Assembly (NCBI GenBank): GCA_001970955.1
Contig: MPUH01000928.1
Span: 1-29,110, forward strand
DNA: 29,110 nucleotides
Source of the DNA: Stentor coeruleus
Lineage: Eukaryota; Ciliophora; Heterotrichea; Heterotrichida; Stentoridae
Direction of reading: 5' to 3'
The notes under the pieces were generated by a model. It ran no database searches and was not told the origin of the DNA. It worked only from the letters and a program-made list of their open reading frames with translations. The position numbers were made by a program, and so were the translations under genes. Positions 25,673 through 29,110 of the stretch are shown piece after piece (positions within the stretch are counted from its first letter, which is position 1; every line of letters starts with the position of its first letter).

Positions 25673-26944
25673 ATGCATCTGGAGAACAAAGTATCTGGCG
25701 GATTTAGCCTATCTTTATACCAAGCCCGATTAGACATTTCAGTTAGTTCTATTGGTTCTATGTCCCCTCAAATTCAAATCTGCTACTCAGGAATCACTGT
25801 TAGGACAAAAGTGGCAACTGGGATGGACAAGTTACCAGTATGGTCAGAAACCTTTAATTTCGAGTACTTAGACGATGAATTAGAAGTTATTGCAATACAC
25901 AAACCACTTCTTCTCAAAGATGTTGAAATAGGTAGGTGTAAAATTAACGTTGAAGACTGTTCTGGGTGGTTTGAATTAAGCAAAGAGGGGAAAAAAGTTG
26001 GTTCAGTCCGTCTTGCAATAAAAGAAGATAGAGAAACTACTATGAGGACTTCTCATACAACAAAAGACTCATGGGATCTTAGAGATGATTATATAAGAAA
26101 GCTCAACGAACTCGAGCTAGAAAAAGAAGAAGCTTTGTTTTTCAAAAAGAAATACAAACTGAAACTAGAAAAAGTCCGACAAAGAAAACGAAAAAGTAGT
26201 GGGACTCGACTGATGACAGAAGACACTAGTGAAAACTATGGATCATTTTGTAGTTCAACAGACCAAGAAAGCCCAGACCTTATAAGTAAAATCCAAGGAC
26301 AAATCAAAAAGCTTAAAAGTGCTCAAGAAGACTTAATCAAACGAAAAGACCTCCTTCGTATTNGTGGGACTCGACTGATGACAGAAGACACTAGTGAAAA
26401 CTATGGATCATTTTGTAGTTCAACAGATCAAGAAAGCCCAGACCTTATAAGTAAAATCCAAGGACAAATCAAAAAGCTTAAAAATGCTCAAGAAGACTTA
26501 ATCAAACGAAAAGACCTCCTTCGTATCCAAGAAGAAAACCTCAACAGCGAAAAACAAAAACTTTCTCAGGAATGGGAAGAAATCCACAAAGCCCGGGAAG
26601 ATTATTCAGTCCTTAAACAGAAAATAAACGAAGAATATCAAAAAATCCGTAATGAACAAATGAAAATCCAGTCTCAAGGTAAATGTGCAGAACTAACAAG
26701 ACAACAAAATCTAAAATCTAATCGTGAACAACAAAGATATAAACAAATAATGCATAGAATACAGTGTATTGGTAGTCCTGATATTCAATGGAGATATGAG
26801 AATACTATAGACCGTCGATCTTTAAGTATAGAAGATTTACATGAAAAAGCTCAGGTTAATAGAGTACCTCAGACTGTAGAAAAACCAAGACCACCTTTAC
26901 ATCCTTTATCAGCGAATTCTTCACGTTTAATAACTTTTGAGTGA
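25673..26944 (+). CDS. C2-domain coiled-coil protein, artificially lengthened by an assembly join
   Basis: Residues about 8-118 form a C2-like beta-sandwich (LSLYQARLDISV, PQIQICYSGITVRTKV, LPVWSETFNFEYLDDELEVI, VEIGRCKINVED). Few loop Asp residues are present, so Ca2+-dependent lipid binding is doubtful. From about 145 to 360 the chain is a charged coiled coil (KLNELELEKEEALFFKKKYK). The tail ends PHPLSANSSRLITFE. Codons 26199-26361 are repeated at 26364-26526 around the N at 26363, offset 165 nt (55 codons), which keeps the frame. The true protein is therefore probably about 368 residues rather than 423. It ends in TGA and converges with the next gene, 99 bp away. Likely a membrane- or cytoskeleton-linked structural protein. 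Confidence 0.75.
   Translation: MHLENKVSGGFSLSLYQARLDISVSSIGSMSPQIQICYSGITVRTKVATGMDKLPVWSETFNFEYLDDELEVIAIHKPLLLKDVEIGRCKINVEDCSGWFELSKEGKKVGSVRLAIKEDRETTMRTSHTTKDSWDLRDDYIRKLNELELEKEEALFFKKKYKLKLEKVRQRKRKSSGTRLMTEDTSENYGSFCSSTDQESPDLISKIQGQIKKLKSAQEDLIKRKDLLRIXGTRLMTEDTSENYGSFCSSTDQESPDLISKIQGQIKKLKNAQEDLIKRKDLLRIQEENLNSEKQKLSQEWEEIHKAREDYSVLKQKINEEYQKIRNEQMKIQSQGKCAELTRQQNLKSNREQQRYKQIMHRIQCIGSPDIQWRYENTIDRRSLSIEDLHEKAQVNRVPQTVEKPRPPLHPLSANSSRLITFE
26199..26526 (+). repeat. 163-bp direct repeat flanking a single N (probable unmerged contig overlap in a CDS)
   Basis: 26199-26361 and 26364-26526 differ at two bases: GAC/GAT (silent, Asp) and AGT/AAT (Ser/Asn). The N at 26363 lies between them. 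The two differences may be allelic variants carried by the two joined contigs. Confidence 0.85.
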
Positions 26945-27043
26945 TTATAAATAAGTATTATAGCTTTATATGAAGAATTTGTAATAAAAGTATAGAGATT
27001 ATCAGATTATATGATGATTTTTTTAATAGTTAGTTTTATGATT
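26945..27043. other. Convergent 3' intergenic region
   Basis: 99 bp between two stop codons facing each other. AT-rich with no feature seen. It must serve as the 3' UTR and polyadenylation region for both genes. Confidence 0.5.
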
Positions 27044-28186
27044 TTATTCAGATAGTTTTACTGCTATGTCTTGTTGGATAATTTTCGCCCCTTCTCCTGT
27101 TATTTCATGTCCAATATAATTTTGGAAGTCTTGAAATACGTCAAATACTTGTTTAAGTTTATTTTCTGTTATGCTTGTATATTTATTTTTATTACCTTGC
27201 CAGTATTTTGTAAAAGCATCTTTAGACTTTTGCACAATCCTAGAGTTCATAAGAAAACTATTGTTTTTATCTTTAAATTTGCTGGTATAACTGCACATTT
27301 TCGGGTTTTTTAAGGATTTTTTCCTAGCATGTGTAGGTCTGAGTGTGTTTTCACTATCTTCATCTGCGCTTTCAGTAAAAACTATAGACACTTCTGTGTT
27401 TTTCTGAGTATTTTTAGCATAAAAGTGGTTTTTTTCAACTTTATTCGGCCCTTTATTATCTTTTACAGACAAAGGTGTTTTATTTTCATCAAAAACTATA
27501 GGCACACAATAGAATTTCCTTGAATAAGCTAAAGTTTCTTTAACAAACTCATAAAGACTAGCATAAATACCAAGATTTTCCATTGACGACATATTAAACC
27601 ATGCTAAAGATTTTTTCAAATCATTTAAACTTAGTCTTTTTTGTCTTATGATACGAGGAATACCTCTTAAACTTTTAATAAAATTCCCTGGGACTGATAA
27701 AAAGCCTTTAAATATACTAAAAGCTTTATTTCTCATTAGAACTACACTATGAAGAACATCTGCATTTCTTTTAATCCCTGTAAAGATTATAAGAAAACTA
27801 TAAAGCAAGCATTCTAAGTTTCCAGAGTTTTGAGCTTTTTCATATGCTTTAATAGTTTTCAAAGAAATGTTGTTTATTGAAGTGAAGTATGAGTCTGGTA
27901 TTGATGAGTCTTGATATTTATATGCTTGAAGGTTTGAAGATTTTGTACTACAAGATGAACTTGGTCTTGAAGGGTTTTCAGATTTTATTAGTGGGGGGAT
28001 AACTGAAAGGATTTCACTTGAGTTTAGATCTGATGTACATGATTTATCAAATGATATTTCTTCACCTCGATAACTTGAATGAGAAAAGCTTGAATCTAAG
28101 CATTCTCTTTTAATTAAAGACTCAATAAGAATATGCTTAACCCGTGAATTCAAATAATCTGAACGTTGAAAATAGCTAGGTTCCAT
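27044..28186 (-). CDS. Hypothetical protein, helical core with disordered flanks
   Basis: 380 residues, open throughout, starting MEPSYFQRSDYL. I do not recognise the family. Residues about 40-95 are Ser-rich and disordered. Residues about 100-235 form a compact helical core (LLYSFLIIFTGIKRNADVLHS, GFLSVPGNFIKSLRGIPRII, LKKSLAWFNMSSMENLGIY). It is moderately hydrophobic but not clearly membrane-spanning. Residues about 240-320 are polar and disordered with basic patches (HARKKSLKNPK). The last 60 residues are helical again (YTSITENKLKQVFDVFQDF). No signal peptide. It is the last intact gene before the telomere, about 0.87 kb from the repeat array. Confidence 0.6.
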   Translation of the reverse strand: MEPSYFQRSDYLNSRVKHILIESLIKRECLDSSFSHSSYRGEEISFDKSCTSDLNSSEILSVIPPLIKSENPSRPSSSCSTKSSNLQAYKYQDSSIPDSYFTSINNISLKTIKAYEKAQNSGNLECLLYSFLIIFTGIKRNADVLHSVVLMRNKAFSIFKGFLSVPGNFIKSLRGIPRIIRQKRLSLNDLKKSLAWFNMSSMENLGIYASLYEFVKETLAYSRKFYCVPIVFDENKTPLSVKDNKGPNKVEKNHFYAKNTQKNTEVSIVFTESADEDSENTLRPTHARKKSLKNPKMCSYTSKFKDKNNSFLMNSRIVQKSKDAFTKYWQGNKNKYTSITENKLKQVFDVFQDFQNYIGHEITGEGAKIIQQDIAVKLSE

Positions 28187-28415
28187 TTATATCAAAATCC
28201 TTAACGGTACATATTATTTGAATACTAAACTTGTAATAATTCCTTTTTTATCAGTAAAATAACTATCAAGTTCTTTGATTTCAAATATGCAGTATTTATC
28301 TGTAAAAAAAAATCGTTAATCACAAATTCTAATTTATTTACTAGAAAAAGTATTATATTTAAATCTAATAACTATTTATTTTTGTATTTATTATATTTAA
28401 ATAAAGCATAGTCAT

Positions 28416-28604
28416 TTAAGATTTGTTAGTTTTTCTTATATTCATCTCACATTTCTCTAGGGCCGAATTTTTTATGATTTTCTCTGTAAAATCTTCATTT
28501 TTAGCTAGTTTCTTATCAAAAATTTTTAAAATTATCTATATTTGTATAGTCAATAGACTGCAACAAAAATTAAGCAGAGTTTGTCGATTTCTAAAATTCT
28601 TCAG
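28416..28604 (-). pseudogene. Short subtelomeric coding relic
   Basis: The minus strand reads 63 codons with one in-frame TAG. The second half (KIFDKKLAKNEDFTEKIIKN) has the residue mix of a real helical protein. No start codon and no family. It could be a chance reading. Confidence 0.2.
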
Positions 28605-28780
28605 TTGTTAATTTCACTTTTACCTAAATGACTATATGAAGGGCTTTTGAAAAATGAAGTTAAGGTTTTTTGTGGATTTAAAAAAGATAGAAAATCGTTA
28701 GGATAATGGATGTTTGTTATGAAATTGATGTATGGTTTAAAGAAGAAATTTTTGTGAAAGTGATGAGATTGTAAGTAAAT

Positions 28781-28915
28781 ATAAAGATTATAGATTTTTT
28801 GTAAGTTTGGAGAGTGTTTAAGTAATAATATATTTTTTTGTTTGTGANATAAAGATTATAGATTTTTTGTAAGTTTGGAGAGTGTTTAAGTAATAATATA
28901 TTTTTTTGTTTGTGA
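28781..28915. repeat. 67-bp perfect direct repeat flanking a single N (probable unmerged contig overlap)
   Basis: 28781-28847 equals 28849-28915 exactly, with only the N at 28848 between. This is the clearest of the four such joins. Confidence 0.85.
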
Positions 28916-29057
28916 TAATGAGTTTTGATAATGATTTCTAAAATAAAATAATTTATGGATTCCGCATTTAGATGATGGACTTTAAATATTAGTTTGTAAT
29001 TTATATGAATATCGAAATAAGCAACTTCAGTATGTGTAGTTATAAATACTTACACAT

Positions 29058-29110
29058 TGTTAGGGTGTTAGGGTGTTAGGGTGTTAGGGTGTTAGGGTGT
29101 TAGGGTGTTA
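29058..29110 (+). repeat. Telomere, (TGTTAGGG)n
   Basis: 53 bases of uninterrupted 8-nt unit TGTTAGGG running to the window end, G-rich strand toward the end, as at a right-hand chromosome terminus. The complementary unit CCCTAACA is, from memory, the Stentor coeruleus telomere repeat. It differs from the 6- and 8-nt units of Tetrahymena and Oxytricha. True telomere length is unknown because the window stops here. Confidence 0.95.

Larger units (their letters stand above)
28187..29057. other. Subtelomeric region
   Basis: No intact gene. It holds a short coding-like relic (28416-28604, minus), an assembly duplication around the N at 28848, and from about 28,620 to 28,950 a strongly G-rich, C-poor plus strand. 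Very short for a subtelomere, as expected for gene-dense macronuclear chromosomes. Confidence 0.6.

Noticed and set aside
28423-28611. 62-codon plus-strand ORF near the telomere
   Set aside because: A Phe/Ile/Ser-rich reading opposite a more protein-like minus-strand frame; no start context or motif.

Overview
The window looks like the end of a macronuclear chromosome of a heterotrich ciliate, most likely Stentor. Three things point there. The right edge is a perfect array of the 8-nt telomere unit TGTTAGGG (C-strand CCCTAACA, the unit I recall for Stentor coeruleus). Genes are interrupted by GT-AG introns of exactly 15 nt. The DNA is AT-rich but the genes use the standard code, with TAA, TAG and TGA all acting as stops. 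No tRNA, rRNA, CRISPR array or transposon was recognised.

Layout, left to right. 1-2865 (minus strand): the 5' part of a cytosolic HSP70 with a heat-shock element and TATA box, a small basic protein with an ALY/Yra1-type UAP56-binding motif, and a FYVE-like zinc-finger protein. 2866-6300: poorly coding DNA with several decayed coding stretches around an ornithine decarboxylase antizyme gene that appears to need a +1 ribosomal frameshift at TTT-TGA. 6305-10783 (plus): an MT-A70-family protein without the catalytic DPPW motif, a small unknown protein, and a USP-like protein that seems to lack its catalytic Cys and His and carries an 11-residue tandem repeat. 10861-12078 (minus): a cytosolic cupredoxin-fold/coiled-coil protein. 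12990-15629 (plus): MCM2, whose start codon is cut off from the rest of the gene by a 15-nt intron and overlaps an E2F-type site. 15767-18712 (minus): a large B-box-like/Cys-rich protein. 18835-20730 (plus): a seven-TM receptor fused to a phosphatidylinositol phosphate kinase. 21184-22701 (plus): a DYRK kinase. 22895-23471: a broken coiled-coil gene. 23496-24899 (minus): the ribosome-assembly factor NLE1/Rsa4. 25673-28186: a C2/coiled-coil gene converging on an unknown gene. From 28187 on: subtelomere and telomere.

Four genes (cupredoxin, MCM2, receptor-PIP kinase, DYRK) are whole only after a 15-nt phase-0 intron is removed. In each one the intron's terminal TAG is an in-frame stop, so the intron looks like a gene break to a simple ORF search.

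Four single-N positions (3179, 7322, 26363, 28848) each separate two nearly identical copies of 64-163 bp. These look like unmerged contig overlaps, not biological repeats; one falsely lengthens a protein by 55 residues.

The genes do not form one pathway. They mix housekeeping functions (chaperone, replication licensing, 60S assembly, mRNA export), signalling (receptor-PIP kinase, DYRK, C2 and FYVE-like proteins) and polyamine control.
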